Assembly: GCF_026151205.1 (NCBI RefSeq)
Contig: NC_087075.1
Location: 13,653,628-13,717,627 of the forward strand
Reading direction: 5' to 3'
Source of the DNA: Bolinopsis microptera
Lineage: Eukaryota; Ctenophora; Tentaculata; Lobata; Bolinopsidae
DNA: 64,000 bases
Under the pieces are notes generated by a model. It saw only the letters and a list, made by a program, of their open reading frames with translations, did no database searches and was not told the DNA's origin. Of this stretch, positions 34,088 to 49,318 are shown in pieces. The first letter of the stretch is position 1, and every line of letters begins with the position of its first letter. Both the position numbers and the translations under genes were made by a program.

Positions 34088-36028
34088 CACAAGGCTAATT
34101 ATTATAATAATAATTAATCGTTATAATTAATTGTTGTAATTAATCGTTGTAATTAATCGTTATAATTAATCGATATTTTACTTATCACTTTTGGTTTAAA
34201 ATGATAATGAATTTATAACATATATATATATAATATTCACTGATTAAACTTTCAAGTAGATTTACAAATTTTACATTTGAAACTTTTGTTACATTCGTTT
34301 ATGATTTTTTATAAGAAAAACTTCATTGTTTGTTACTAGAATGATTATTAAGCAACTTTCAGCAAATTCTTTTAGCCAACTCTCATTTATATTTTAAACA
34401 AAACAATATTTATTTTCATGATATTCACCCCAAAAGAATTTATAAATCACGTCAATTAATTAAAAATTTTCCAGCAAAACATTTTCGGTAAGTAAAAAAC
34501 AAGTAATTCTCTCTGATACTGCGGCCCCTGGCCGAATTTTACAAGTTTCATATTATATTATATACTGAGTAGTATAATGTAACAATAAAACTTATAAAAG
34601 AAATAAATATCATATAAATAATAAGTATGCGAATCGAACATAATATAACATGTATCAAAAGTAATTTTTCAGTTTTGAATATACAAACCTATAACAAACC
34701 TACAAAGTACTTACTTTGTAGGTTTGTTATACTTTGTAGGTTTGTTAAGGTAAAGCTATTGTGGCGGTCACGTACCTCAACTCATGCAAGAAGATGTCTC
34801 AAAGTTTTTTTAAACAGAATATTGATATTAAGTACAGTGTAACTCTGTTAAATTACAAAAACTACAATATCAAATTATGACAACATTTCTCTTTTCCAGA
34901 TTTTTTGGCAATTTTCCGACTGCCTGATATAAACCATGGGTTTTAACCTCGTCTGAAATTCCGATTTAGATGAAACCTCCACCATGTTATAGTAGACAGT
35001 CTAGGCAAGTTCTAACACAAAAATGATCGAAATTGCTGGTGTTGAAGATGTTCAAAAAAATTATTTTGAAAAAATGACAAAATTAGGTGACTTTACTTAA
35101 TTTTGTCACCCCGAACCTAATTTTGTCACTTGAAGATTGTGCAAAAATTAACCGTTTCTCGGTATTTTAGACTACCTGGATGCATCATTCGAGCGCTTTT
35201 TTACCAACATTGACCTCAAAAATCCCAAAGATATGATGTTTTCATAGTTTTGTAGCTTGATGAAAAGATGACACTTTTTGGGTATCTAATCTTGGAAAAT
35301 AGCCCCCAAATGCCCCTGAAACCACTGGCATCTTGAAAACTTTCTATGAAGCATGAATCAATATTGGTTACTGATTCACGAAACTATATTTACCAATAGC
35401 TCTTTAAAACCCAGAATTACAGTATATTTCTCGGCGAAAATATGCTATTATAAGTGTTTAAATGCTATTATAAGTGCCTTATACATATCCTATGGGCAAA
35501 AAAACTTCAGAATAGTTGTATAAGGCCATTTTCAACACAATCTGTGATTTACAAGAAATTTGAGAAAGGTCGATTTTTTTGACAAAATTAGGTACTTTTG
35601 GCAAAATCGAACCTAATTTTGTCACCCTCTGTTACTTGAACAATAATTGCGCTAGAGACTTGAAAATTTGTACGTATACTTCTGCTGTAGAAGATATTTG
35701 AAATATGCAATGGCATGAAGCTAGCTCAATTACTTTTGAAATAGCAATAAATCAAAATTTTGAAAATTCCTTAAGAAAACTTTAAGGATCTTATTTATTT
35801 TTCGGGTTAACAGTTTCGCCTTCATTTTTGACACAGATGCAAAAGAGCTAGAAACTTAAACTTTGTAGGAGCAGTTTCAGCAAAGTCTAAGCTTTCTTTT
35901 TATACACAAACCTTTTCTTTCAAGCTGAAATTCCGAGCCGAGGCAGTTTTTCAGAGCAAAATGACAAAATTAGGTACCCTGACAAAATTACGTGCCTTAC
36001 CCTATACCGTAACTGACTGTTTACTTGT
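34088..36028. other. Intergenic region with hairpin and clustered GACAAAATTAGGT motifs
   Basis: No exon was found. 34691-34730 is a 19-bp-arm hairpin (ATAACAAACCTACAAAGTA and its complement) followed by a third copy to 34747. From 35077 to 35997 the motif GACAAAATTAGGT or its complement ACCTAATTTTGTC appears about seven times in both orientations. The first part should contain the promoter of the zinc-finger gene. Confidence 0.5.
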
Positions 36029-39187
<3,159 letters not shown>

Positions 39188-39596
39188 CTGAAAGAATGAA
39201 ATATGCATTGAACTCAAATGCTGTTGCTGTTTTCTTCAGTTTTGTTTTCTTCTAATTTTGGCACAAAATGCTCAGTATTTTAGGGAATAAATAATAATAA
39301 TAAAATAATGTTATTTTTATACAGCACCAAAAGGTTAAATAATTTAAATTTAACCCTTATGCACAGCTGTAAATGATACTTAAATTAACGAGAGTGTGCA
39401 TCTTTGCCTTAGACGGAGGTGGAACAAGAAACTGTTCAGAAAACAGGAGATAAAAACTGTAAAATATAACGTGACTAAATAAGGCAGATGCACCTAACAA
39501 GCAGATATCCAAGAAGGGTTAGCAGGTTTTGGGAATGAATAACCTGATATTCAAATAGGTTACAAGTTTTCCTTAATCTAGACCATAGTCTTGTGA
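39188..39596. other. Presumed intron 1 of the aspartic protease
   Basis: AT-rich, with an AATAATAAT tract. No exon seen. It lies just upstream of the first recognised protease exon. Confidence 0.4.
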
Positions 39597-40090
39597 GTGA
39601 CCACATTTCTAGGGCAGAGTGATAGACTGGCGTACCTTGATAAATTTAAGACTTGTGCACGTACTAGGCCTATAGGACACCAGAAACTAGACCAAAAATT
39701 CTTCATAAAAGAGCACACCAAACCGATATTCAAGCATAATAATATTCTAGCTATACAAAATCTATATACATACCACAGTTACCTCGAGCTCTACAAGATA
39801 ATGAAATTCCGTGCTTCAATATCCTTACATGAGGGTTACACATGTTCATCAAGGAAACCCTGCCTTCTAATCTGTCAGGCAGACCCACCTGACAATCACA
39901 ACACTAGATCAACCAAAATTTTTAACATCTTAACCCCAAACTTCAGAATGACTGATTTTACTACTAGTGTAATGTGCTTGCGAGGAAAGCTAAAACGTGC
40001 GCTACTAGCTAATCAACATAACCACGCCCTGCTTGATTGGACCGTAAAAGACTTTGACTGCACAAATATTATTTTCCAAACATTATAACT
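39597..40090 (+). pseudogene. Reverse transcriptase C-terminal domain remnant
   Basis: A 163-codon open frame contains LAIQNLYTYHSYLELYKIMK and later DNHNTRSTKIFNILTPNF, followed by a cysteine- and lysine-rich end. This is the order seen at the C-terminus of many non-LTR reverse transcriptases (LGIL.L.DLY.L...K; H.T.TR). No catalytic core is present. It is open by chance or recent, but cannot be a gene by itself. Confidence 0.65.
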
Positions 40091-42158
40091 GGCTGGTCAC
40101 ACACATCTAAATTAAATTACCCTAGGCTACTGTTTTCCAAGTCTTGTCCTGTGAGTAAAGTACGTGTGAGAAAGTTTTAATAAAATGAATGTATATTTTT
40201 GAATTTTTTAATTTTAATTTGAGAATGAAGTATAAAGAAATTTTTAATTAGCATTTTATAGTTTAAAATATTTATAGCTTATTATAACCATTGATAAATT
40301 TAAGCCATAATCTTTCGCCTGCTCTCCAATATCCACCTTGAAGGTGCATTTTTAATCCTTGAACTACACAATATAAAATCAAGCATGTTTTAGTGTAGAC
40401 TTTTTGTCACAACAAGACTGCAACCTAGATAGTAAAAACTTTAAACAGAACCCCTAATGTCTGCTAACAATTTTTCGTATAGTCCTAATGTGAGCCTTGT
40501 CTCTAAAAACTTAACTGAACTAGCGTTTTGGTGTGTGCAAAAGCTCCCAGGCACGCGCATTCCTTGCCCCGTTAGTTACCTGTCCTTCCAAAACCAAACA
40601 AGCAGTCAAGGACACAAAGTCATACACCAAATGGGCATTATATTTTATGAATTGTTTTACATCTTTTTATTCTGTAAAATGTGCTAAAATTAAATTTCTT
40701 GTTTCATTGAAAATTTCTTGTTTCATTGAGAGTAATTCTAAAAGGTTTCACTGAATGTACAAGATCACAATCGATGTTCTATATCACAAACCTCTTCAGG
40801 GAGCTGATTAGTACCAAAAGATTTAGAAGCACTACGGCTCCTTTTAGTGTCAGCATTTAAACCTAAATTATTGTTATAGTAAAACAATCTGCCATCGGCA
40901 AGGTTAGTTACTTTTAATTTTACTCTTACAGCCCTTACAAATTGTGAAAGGGAAGGATCTACACCCCCGGTACTTCAAGTTGCAACAACAGTGTCTACAA
41001 AGGGACCAAAACATCCTGTCCAAACAAATCCTAAGTTCCATCCAAACATAAGCCAAAATTTTGCATAATGCAAAATTATCAGTGAATTTCTTTTCCATAA
41101 TTCTTTGATTAAAAATCCTTGATCACCAAGAGAGTGATACTAGTCTCAGAGAAGTAACTAACAAACATTTCTAGAATGAATAACAAAGTCAAAATACGAA
41201 AACAATCTGCTACAAAATGCAGTTATTTACAGCTGTAGCATGTATTGATCAACTAAAAAATATCAACAGTCAATATCAAGTAATACCGAACAATATTCTG
41301 ATTGGAAATATGTAAAGGAAATTGATTTTTAATTCTTTTGCTGCATAATATTGACAAATGACAAGGTTAGTGTCTAGAAGAGAAAACAAGTTGCATCTTT
41401 CTATTTAAAGATGTAATGATGTAATGATACTCATTTAATATAACTTCTATATTTTAATTAATCCCCCTCCACCCTCCAGGTCTTTCTATGATAATTTAAT
41501 AGTATGTGTTACATGAAGTCACAAGGGACGATAAAGTCAATAAGCTTGGTTGGATTTGTCACTCTGGTGTCATAGGGGCCCTGCCAAACGATTGAGAATC
41601 TTCTTAGGGATACCCTTACCTGAAGACCTCAGGCTATCATGTTCATAAACATAGAATACAGGCCCAGTAAGGATACCCCTTCAGTACATCTACATTAATT
41701 GTAGTGTACTGGAATCGATCAACAATAATATCAAAAAGACAAATAAACTTGCATGGTACACAGATTTTGAGAATAGTTTTGAATATCTGACATTTTATTT
41801 GAAAGGTAGAATTGAATTATTATATGAAACCGAAATAGAAATCGAACATGATCTCTGAAATGGAAACTATTCGGTAATAAGAGCAATTTAATATAATTTT
41901 AATTACAATTGTGTCATATTTAAATGCATACAGGTTTGCTCTAACCAGAGCCCTTTCGCTTGCAGTAGCGCGCGACCGCCGCTATATTCTACTTGTAAAG
42001 TAAAGTAAAGTAAAGTAAAAATTATGACATAACATCATCACTTATGTCTACAAAGTATCATCACACTACATGGAAAAATAACTATTTCTCCATCAAATTT
42101 AAAGGTAATAATTTATCAAATATTAATCATGAATAAAAACAACATTACAAAATTTAAT
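40091..42158. other. Repeat-poor non-coding stretch with two short repeat fragments
   Basis: Mostly AT-rich without supported exons. 41615-41665 matches the repeat at 15545-15585. 41940-41985 is a copy of the CTTTCGCTTGCAGTAGCGCG module found also at 47195-47230, 47745-47780 and 58850-58890, followed by an AAAGT microsatellite at 41993-42017. A short lysine/cysteine-rich minus-strand frame at 40904-41098 is probably chance. Confidence 0.4.
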
Positions 42159-42720
42159 TTATTCATACTTCCCAGTGGAGTAAAGATTTATAAAACGTTT
42201 CTTTGCTACATAAGGATGGAACCACAGATAATCATTGTGTTTTTCCTTATTACTGATATAACTGGTACCTTCAATTCTTGTTAAAACTTCTTTCGAAACA
42301 TTCCAAAAATGAAAGTCATTTACAATACATTTAGAAATCATATTCTTTTTAAAACTTTCCAATCCAATTTTAAAACTCAAAACTGTCAAGCAGTTCTTCA
42401 CCTCCGAAGGGAGTTTGTTTTGACCATTGTTAATGATCTGGCCCGGCGCGCGCTACTTCGTAGCACTTGCCATCGGGCCAGTTCTCAACATTTCGAGAAG
42501 AAAGCGGCGCGCGCTACTTCGAAGAAATTTAGACGAGTAACATCCGTCAAGAGTTTGTTCCAATAAGGAACAACCCGCTCTGGAAGAAAAGAACACTGAA
42601 GATTCTTGACCTTTGTCACACTCTTACTACATCTATTGGATGAAACCAGATTAAGACCTGATCTGCTTGGTCTGAACAAGTCTGAACCATAATCAGTCAA
42701 GTAAAGCCATTAATAACCTT
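42159..42720 (-). pseudogene. Reverse transcriptase tail remnant interrupted by a 131-bp insertion
   Basis: Minus-strand reading gives RPSRSGLNLVSS, LPERVVPYWNKL, then after the insertion CLTVLSFKIGLESFKKN and RFINLYSTGKYE. This is the C-terminal end of a CR1/jockey-like reverse transcriptase. It is paralogous to 44810-45221, which is uninterrupted. The insertion occupies 42420-42550. Confidence 0.75.
42420..42550. mobile_element. 131-bp MITE with 9-bp target duplication
   Basis: Flanked by GAGTTTGTT at 42411-42419 and 42551-42559. It starts TTGACCATTG and ends CATCCGTCAA (inverted TTGAC). The core contains two copies of GGCGCGCGCTACTTCG. The paralogous locus near 45058-45070 shows the empty site with a single AGTTTGTT. 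A 9-bp duplication points to a Mutator-like (MULE) mechanism. Confidence 0.75.
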
Positions 42721-42919
42721 AAAAGCTTCAATAAGGTCCCCACGTATTCGCCGCTCTGCCAGCGTTGTCAAATTAAGGACTTGTGAAACAAGCGCGTCAT
42801 GCAGTACGCGTATACACATGGCTATGTGAACATACAGGTCAATTTCCTAATGAAAAGGCAATACTGAATACAAATAGTTCAAAAGTAACCAAAATTGATG
42901 TACCCCCATGACGTAACCA

Positions 42920-43405
42920 CACAGGGGGAGCTGAAACCAGGTTTTCGATCAAACGCTGCCATGTGTAGTCAAACGTTGCCAAAAGTTGCTCTCGTCCAAT
43001 GAAATCGCTGCATTATGTAAGCCAAACTCCGCATATGAATATATGTAATTCAATTATGCATACTAACTTGCAAAATGCAGCGATTTCATTGGACGAGAGC
43101 AACTGTTGGCGACGTTTGACTACAAATGGCAGCATTTGATCGAAAACCTGGTTTCAGACCCCCCTGTGACCAATAAGTAAAAACGATTCATTGAAGAGTT
43201 ATGAGCAAATGAATATTTTGGTCGCCAGTTTGATCGCTGTATTATGTAAGCCAAGCTCTACATATGAATATATGTAATTCAATTATGCATACTAACTTGC
43301 AAAATGCAGCGATTTCATTGGACGAGAGCAACTGTTGGCGACGTTTGACTACAAATGGCAGCATTTGATCCAAAACCTGGTTTCAGACCCCCCTGTGACA
43401 TGGAT
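42920..43405. mobile_element. Foldback element with CACAGGGG termini plus a duplicated half
   Basis: 42926-43020 and 43070-43165 are inverted arms (CAGGGGGAGCTGAAACCAGG on the left; CCTGGTTTCAGACCCCCCTG on the right). 43235-43405 repeats the right half again. Termini CAGGGG are usual for hAT-type elements; the 8-bp flanks are only partly alike. No coding content. Confidence 0.65.
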
Positions 43406-43561
43406 CATGGCTATGTGAAATCGCGAGTCACTTGAATGGTGAGTAAATTACAATTTTTGAGTAAAATACAATTTATATTTTCCACAGAAGAATCAATACA
43501 TATTGAATTAATAAATATCCGATAATTCCATTAATCATTAAAAGTTGCTTTGTAAAATCAA

Positions 43562-44535
43562 AAACGAAATGCCGTACGCTGAACGCGCGCGGCATCTTTT
43601 CGGCAGCTTAATTGACGATGTCAATTCATCTCAGCTCGGCGCGGCACAGTAGCGCATTTCGCCGATCTAGACACAGCAGCAGTGAGCAGCAGTGGACAGC
43701 AGTGAGCAGCAGTGAGCAGCAGTGAGTAGCAGTGTGCAGCAGTGAGCAGCAGTGAGCAGCAGTCAAGAAAACAACAATTTCAAGAAAACAACAATTTTAT
43801 TTAGTATCAATTAAAGCAGACAAAAATATATTTCATATTATATATATAACTAGCACGAACTTTAGATCAGATATCTTAGGGGCGGGACTTGGAGTAGCAA
43901 GAGATTGACAAGAAGGTATATACCTTTTACAAAGATACGTCGAGAAGAATCCAGGGTGATACAGGATCGGAGAGTGCAGACCAAAAGTTTACGCACCCAC
44001 CTTTGCCTCCTGAGTTCTTGTTGTCATACGTTGTATGACCCGCCGCGCACGAAGTGCGCCGCCCCCTACTGTAGCGTCGAAGACGCTACAGGTGAAGCGA
44101 CCGTGGGGTCACGACGTGATACAAAGTTCTTGGGTGGATAGAATGTAGAAATTTATGCAAACTTGGTCGTTTATACTCCAAGTCCCTTTCTTAAAAGAAG
44201 TATTATTAACTATGTTTAGAGTTAGCTTCGTTCAATAATAACAATATCAATATAATCAATATCAATACCAGATAAACCTACCGAATAAATTATTAAATAT
44301 CGATTAATTCATTCCGATAAAAAATTTTATAAATTTAGATATTTAGTATTTAAAAACATTACAACAAATGGAGCAGCAGTGAGCAGCAGTGAGCAGCAGT
44401 GAGCAGCAGTGAGCAGCAGTTTCTTTGCACTTAGCCCCGCCTGTGTAGAGAGAAGCCTCGTTGAGTGCGCGGCGCGGCATAGTAACGCATCGCGCTAAAA
44501 TTCGGCAGCTCAAAGCCGCCGCGCGCGCCAAGTGC
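43562..44535. repeat. Composite repeat with 10-bp GAGCAGCAGT arrays
   Basis: Arrays of GAGCAGCAGT (43675-43765 and 44370-44420) flank a region holding the MITE at 44021-44124. Outside them are similar GC-rich blocks: GGCGCGGCACAGTAGCGCAT near 43640 and GGCGCGGCATAGTAACGCAT near 44470. The whole may be one duplicated element. Confidence 0.6.
44021..44124. mobile_element. 104-bp hAT-like MITE, copy 2
   Basis: Starts TTGTCATACG, ends GTGATACAA, with the core palindrome CCGCCGCGCACGAAGTGCGC; it is the reverse-complement relative of 30461-30566. Perfect 8-bp target duplication AGTTCTTG at 44013-44020 and 44125-44132. Confidence 0.85.
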
Positions 44536-44654
44536 TGGGGTGCATTTTCATTGACAATTAAACTTGGTCAACGATATTTATATACAATTCCTAAATTAAA
44601 TCAATAATCATGTTAATATGAGTATTCAACACTATATACTCGACAACAAATATG

Positions 44655-45360
44655 TGCCGGCCCATCAACGATTCAGTCGCCGAAAAATCAAATCATAAAT
44701 AAAAATATAATGACACAAACATCATCACACATCATCAAAAATACATTTACTAAAGTTTTAAAATTATCTTAAATCTATTGGCCTAGACAACCAAGTTAAA
44801 ATGAATCTAATTTACATACTTTCCACTACTATATAAGTTGATAAAGCGTTTTTTAGCAACATGAGGATCACATACAAGATATTTATTGTGCTTCTTTTTA
44901 ATAGTAGCTAAATTTAATCCCTCAATCTTTCCTAATACTTCATCCGAAACATACCAAAAATGACTATCATTTACAGATCCGTTTAAAATAGTCTTTTTTT
45001 AAAGCCTCTAATCTTATTTTAAAACTTAACACAGTCCCACAATTCTTGACATCTGAGGGGAGTTTGTTCCAATATGGTCTCACCCTCTCCGGAAGAAAAG
45101 AACTGTGGACTTTCTTCATTTTACTGCTACTTTTACTGCATCTACTGTTTGATACCACATTAAGACCAGATCTGCTCATACTGAACAAACCAGCTCCGTA
45201 ATTGGCCAAACCACTTATCATTTTAAAAGATTCAATGAAACAAAAATCAAATGTTTGCTTTTTCGTTTCGGGAACTGTATGAACTCAGTATTATATCCGA
45301 CTAATCACACTTTATAATGGTTAAAAAACAAAGTAAAAAGATTTTCCTCGATGGGCCGGC
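44655..45360 (-). pseudogene. Reverse transcriptase tail remnant with inverted termini
   Basis: Minus-strand frame 45221-44967 reads SRSGLNVVSNSRCSKSS, LPERVRPYWNKLPSDV, then LSFKIRLEALKK; a shifted frame continues to RFINLYSSGKY near 44830. It is the uninterrupted paralogue of 42159-42720. TGCCGGCCCATC near 44656 and its complement GATGGGCCGGCA near 45352 bracket the fragment. Confidence 0.7.
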
Positions 45361-46149
45361 ATTCGCAACCGCGAAACGTTTTGAGTACGACAAACGATGA
45401 CACCACCATCAGCCCTTAATTGATAAGTCCATGGGATAAATTAAGATTTGTTTAATTTCATATTGCCTATCCACTATCCACTATCACCTATCACCTATCA
45501 CCTATGTTACTTTGCATATACTGCGTCTAGTTACACGCTAGCGATCTCAGTCCCCAATAAACGTGTGACCCAACAGAAGGGATTGTGGAAGGACAAGTAC
45601 ATTTTTCATTAACACTTGCCCTGATTACCCCCTCCGTTGAGCTACGGGGAACATTGATTGCCAGTCTGTAGTCAGATCGTTAATAAATTTTAATTCAAAA
45701 TTGATTGCCGGGCGATGGTGTCAGTGAGAGACGTTAAGTTAGGTGAACAGTGGTACAAAAATATAATAATATAACAGTTTATCTCTAAGTTAAAATCACT
45801 ATTTGTTAAAGTATACAAACAGTTCCATTCAAAAGAACAAAGTCCGAGAGCAGGGAGAAGATTTGGAGACTATACACGTTATGTGGGGTTTAAATTTGGT
45901 ATTAGTAATTTTAGGGTTCGACCGAAAATGTTGGTCGGTTAGTTTTATTAATAGGGAGCAGTCACTGTCATTAGAATTATCAGATTAAGAGCAACAATTA
46001 GAATCTAATTTGACATATTGTGGCCCAGAAATCAGTGAAACCAATCATGTTTAACGCAAATTAGACTGATAAGAATAAATTTTTGAGCTATTGTTGTATT
46101 TATTGGTGCAATTAGTAAAGTACAGCGCTATGACATATAATATGAGTTG
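45361..46149. other. Non-coding stretch, nothing specific
   Basis: A short CCTATCA microsatellite at 45465-45505. Otherwise AT-rich sequence with scattered stops and no splice-supported exon. Confidence 0.4.
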
Positions 46150-46915
46150 GCACAAAAATAGTTGATTCAATTTTGGGCACTATCCGTCGCGGAGTCGAGT
46201 CCGCGGCGGAGCCGCCGGACTCCGGGCGGACTCCGAACGGACTCCGGCGGAGCCGCCGGACTCCGAGCGGACTCCGGCGGTGCTCCGCCAAAATGTATTT
46301 ACAGTGGACTCGAGTACATTTTGGCGGACTCCGAGCGGAGCCGAGCGGACTCCGAGCGGACTTTAAAGTCCGCCGCGGACTCCGAGCGGCTCCGCGGCGG
46401 CTCGGCGGAGTGTCCGCCGCGGACTAAGCAACTAGGCGGACTTTGGTCCGCCGCGGACTCCGGCGGAGTGCTTGGCGGACTCCGCCGGACCTCTCCGCCA
46501 GACTTGAATCCGGCGGAGTCCGGCGGAGCTTGGCGGAGTCCGCCAGCTCGGCGGACTCCGCTCGGAGTCCGCCGGACTCCAACAGAGTCCACTGACTTCC
46601 GACCTCCGTCTTCCGACCCTCGGCTAAATTTGTCACGTGACATACAACATAGCATTTTGCAATATTGTGGTCAGATGAAAAGGTCGCTAGTGATAAACCT
46701 TAACCATTACCCTCACAATGTCAATAGTGTACAACTCTAGTCCTAACTTTGACCCTATAATGTATAAACGTTGACCCTAACCCTCCACCAAACCGTCCGC
46801 AGCGAAATATCAATGTCATTGACTGGTCACGTGACCAAAACAATTTTTGTCATATTATCTCATATGGGGAAGCGTTTTTAGCAAGCAAAAATACGTCGAC
46901 CATCACAGGACGACG
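46150..46915 (+). repeat. GC-rich CGGACTCCG-type repeat element, copy 1
   Basis: 46165-46620 is built from short overlapping units such as CCGAGCGGACTCCG and CGGCGGAGTCCG, with a short palindromic interlude (ACAGTGGACTCGAGTACATT). It continues into a unique-looking tail with GTCACGTGAC and GACCCTAACCC. A reverse-complement copy lies at 58905-59715, including the tail. Open frames here are a by-product of the repeat. Confidence 0.85.
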
Positions 46916-48112
46916 CCAGCCAGCACTCTCTACGCTCTTCGAGCTCCGATCGTCCTGTGACGAAGTAAGGACGAAGCCTGAGGTCCTCAGGTAACATCGA
47001 CCACCGATTGAAAATTCAAAGATTTTTTGACATAAAGGTCAAATGTAAAACTAAAATCTTGATGTTGATTGATTGACGACGTCAATTTTTGAGCACAGCG
47101 CCGCGAGCGCATATTGCGGAAAAGGACCGCGTAGCTAGTCAAGATGTTGATAAATATTTGGCTTGTGGCGCGATGTGTTGCTCTAACTATAGCCCTCTCG
47201 CTTGCGGTAGCGCGCGACCGCCGGAGGCGGAAATGACCTGGTTAGCTAGGTAAACGCGATGTGCCTTGTAGGATGAAATCCTACTAGCTGACGCCATTCG
47301 CAGCTGTGCTGCTCGCTGTACGTCAGCGATCGAAATTTATACGCGTATCCCCCGTTAAGATGTGCCACTCGACGCGCCACACAATTTTTTTCGTTGCTCG
47401 TCGCACGTCGACGAACAACGTAGCTCGTTGCGACGCGCCGCGCAATGAGCTGCCAGGCTAGGACATCGTCCTGGTCCAACAAATTTTGGCGAGCGATTTT
47501 CTCCAAAAATTTAATGAGGGCGTCGACGTGCGACGAGCAACGAGAAAAATTGCGTGGCGCGTCGGGTGGCACATCTTAACGGGTGATACGCGTATAAATT
47601 TCGATCGCTGACGTACAGCGAACATCACAGCTGCGAGTGGCGTCAGCTAGTAGGATTTCATCCTACAATGCAAGGCACATCGCGTTCATTTAGCTAACCA
47701 GGTGCTTTCGCGCCGCTGCGGGCGCGCTTGTTCCACAAGTCATTTCCGGCGGTCGCGCGCTACTGCAAGCGAGAGGGCTATAGTTAGAGCAACACATCGC
47801 GCCACAAGCCAAATATTTATCAACATCTTGACTAGCTACGCGGTCCTTTTCCGCATGCGCTCGCGCTGTGCTCAAAAATTGAAGTCGTCAATCAATCAGC
47901 ATCAAGATTTTAGTTTTACATTTGACCTTTATGTCAAAAAATCTTTGAATTTTCAATCGGTGGTCGATGTTACCTGAGTGCTGAGGACTTCAGGCTTCGT
48001 CCTTACTTCGTCACAGGACGATCGGAGCTCGAAGAGCGTAGAGAGTGCTGGCTGGCGTCGTCTTCACATAGCCATGTGCCTACGCGTACTGCGTGACGCG
48101 CTTGTTTCACAA
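46915..48112. mobile_element. 1.2-kb foldback element
   Basis: Arms of about 520 bp (46915-47430 and 47510-48065) are reverse complements; the short centre is near 47470. The arms include GAGCTCCGATCGTCCTGTGA, the CTCTCGCTTGCGGTAGCGCG module and TTAACGGGTGATACGCGTA. The right end continues into TCACATAGCCATGTG, also found in reverse at 42785-42832. No transposase. Confidence 0.85.
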
Positions 48113-48429
48113 GTAGGATAGGCACATACAGATCAGCACACATAAGATGGTACGTGTGCGCGCGCGCAGTGCTGACAATTGCGTCGTATTTAACCCCGGG
48201 TGCACGTACATCGTGTGCGATTATTTATACTTATCGAAGGCTATAAATGCCTCTTGTTTATTTTAATTTGGTATTGTTCACTTTTAGACGATAAAATACA
48301 GGAATTGCGGTATAATAATACGAATAATTAAGATTGTACAATCAAAATACATCACGAAACAGTATTAACTACCTCGCTACTTATCAACTTATACTATGTA
48401 CTATGCAACAAAGATACACAATGCAATAT

Positions 48430-48650
48430 TTATATACTTATAGAATAAACGAAACACAGTATTCAGTATTTACTAGTACTACCCCGCTACTAGTAGTAGT
48501 ACTACAACTTAATGCGACAAAGGTCAAAGATATTGTATAAAATATAACTAAATAAACAATACGGTGCCCATGCCTGAGCTTTAAAAAACTGGAAACACTT
48601 CTCAGATTAATTATTTTGCTTCTCAAAAACAATTACAAACTAACAATTTT
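48430..48650 (-). repeat. 3'-tail copy of the ORF1-only retroelement family
   Basis: On the minus strand, GGCATGGGCACCGTATTG, then TATACAATATCTTTG, TTGTCGCATTAAG and TGTTTCGTTTA follow the same order as 52650-52755. It is the 3' untranslated part of a related, otherwise absent copy. Confidence 0.65.
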
Positions 48651-48774
48651 CGACGTTAAACAGCTACATTAAACATTAACATTACACTTCACAATCCGAA
48701 AGAAAGGGGCTCGTCGCTGCAGGCCTGACTTTGACTTGATCCTGAAAAAGTACATGTCATTTAGGTACCGCGAC

Positions 48775-49318
48775 AATTGTGAATTGACCCCCCGACAATT
48801 GACCCCCTATGTGCTATGTAATTACACTGGGGTCAATTGTCGCGAAATCTAGCGTTTAGTACGACAATTGGCCCCCCGAAAATTGACCCACCGACAATTG
48901 ACCCCCTTACCTATGTAATTAAACTAGGGTCAATTGTCGCGAAATCTAGGACTTAGTACGACAATTGACCCCCATGTAATTACACTGGGTCAATTGATCG
49001 GGTTAGGGTCAGGGTCAGGGTCAGAGTCAGTGGTCAGGGTTAGGCCTAGGGTTAGGGTTAGGGTTAGGGTTAGGGTTAGGGTTAGGGTTAGGGTCCTGGG
49101 TCAGGGTCAGGGTCAGGGTCAGGGTCAGGGTCAGGGTCAGGGTCAGGGTCAGGGTCAGGGTCAGGGTCAGGGTCAGGGTCAGGGTCAAGGTCAGGGTCCT
49201 GGATCAGGGTCAGGGTCAGGGTCAGGGTCAGGGTCAGGGTCAGGGTCAGGGTCAGGGTTAATTGTATTAAATTATATTGTCGGGGGGTTAATTGTCGGGG
49301 GGTAAATTGTCGCCCACC
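48775..49318. repeat. Palindromic-ended element with TTAGGG and TCAGGG arrays
   Basis: Left: several copies of CGACAATTGACCCCC and GTCAATTGTCGCGAAATCTAG. Centre: ~8 TTAGGG units (49042-49093), then ~25 TCAGGG units with one GGGTCCTGG interruption (49096-49257). Right: inverted GGGGGGTTAATTGTCGGGGGG. The structure parallels 29458-29612. Confidence 0.85.

Noticed and set aside
46162-46740. 192-codon open frame in the GC-rich repeat
   Set aside because: Built from SGLRADS-like repeats of the CGGACTCCG units, mirrored at 59122-59541; no domain and both strands are open.
48934-49305. Arg/Val or Gly/Gln repeat protein
   Set aside because: Translation of the TTAGGG/TCAGGG arrays.
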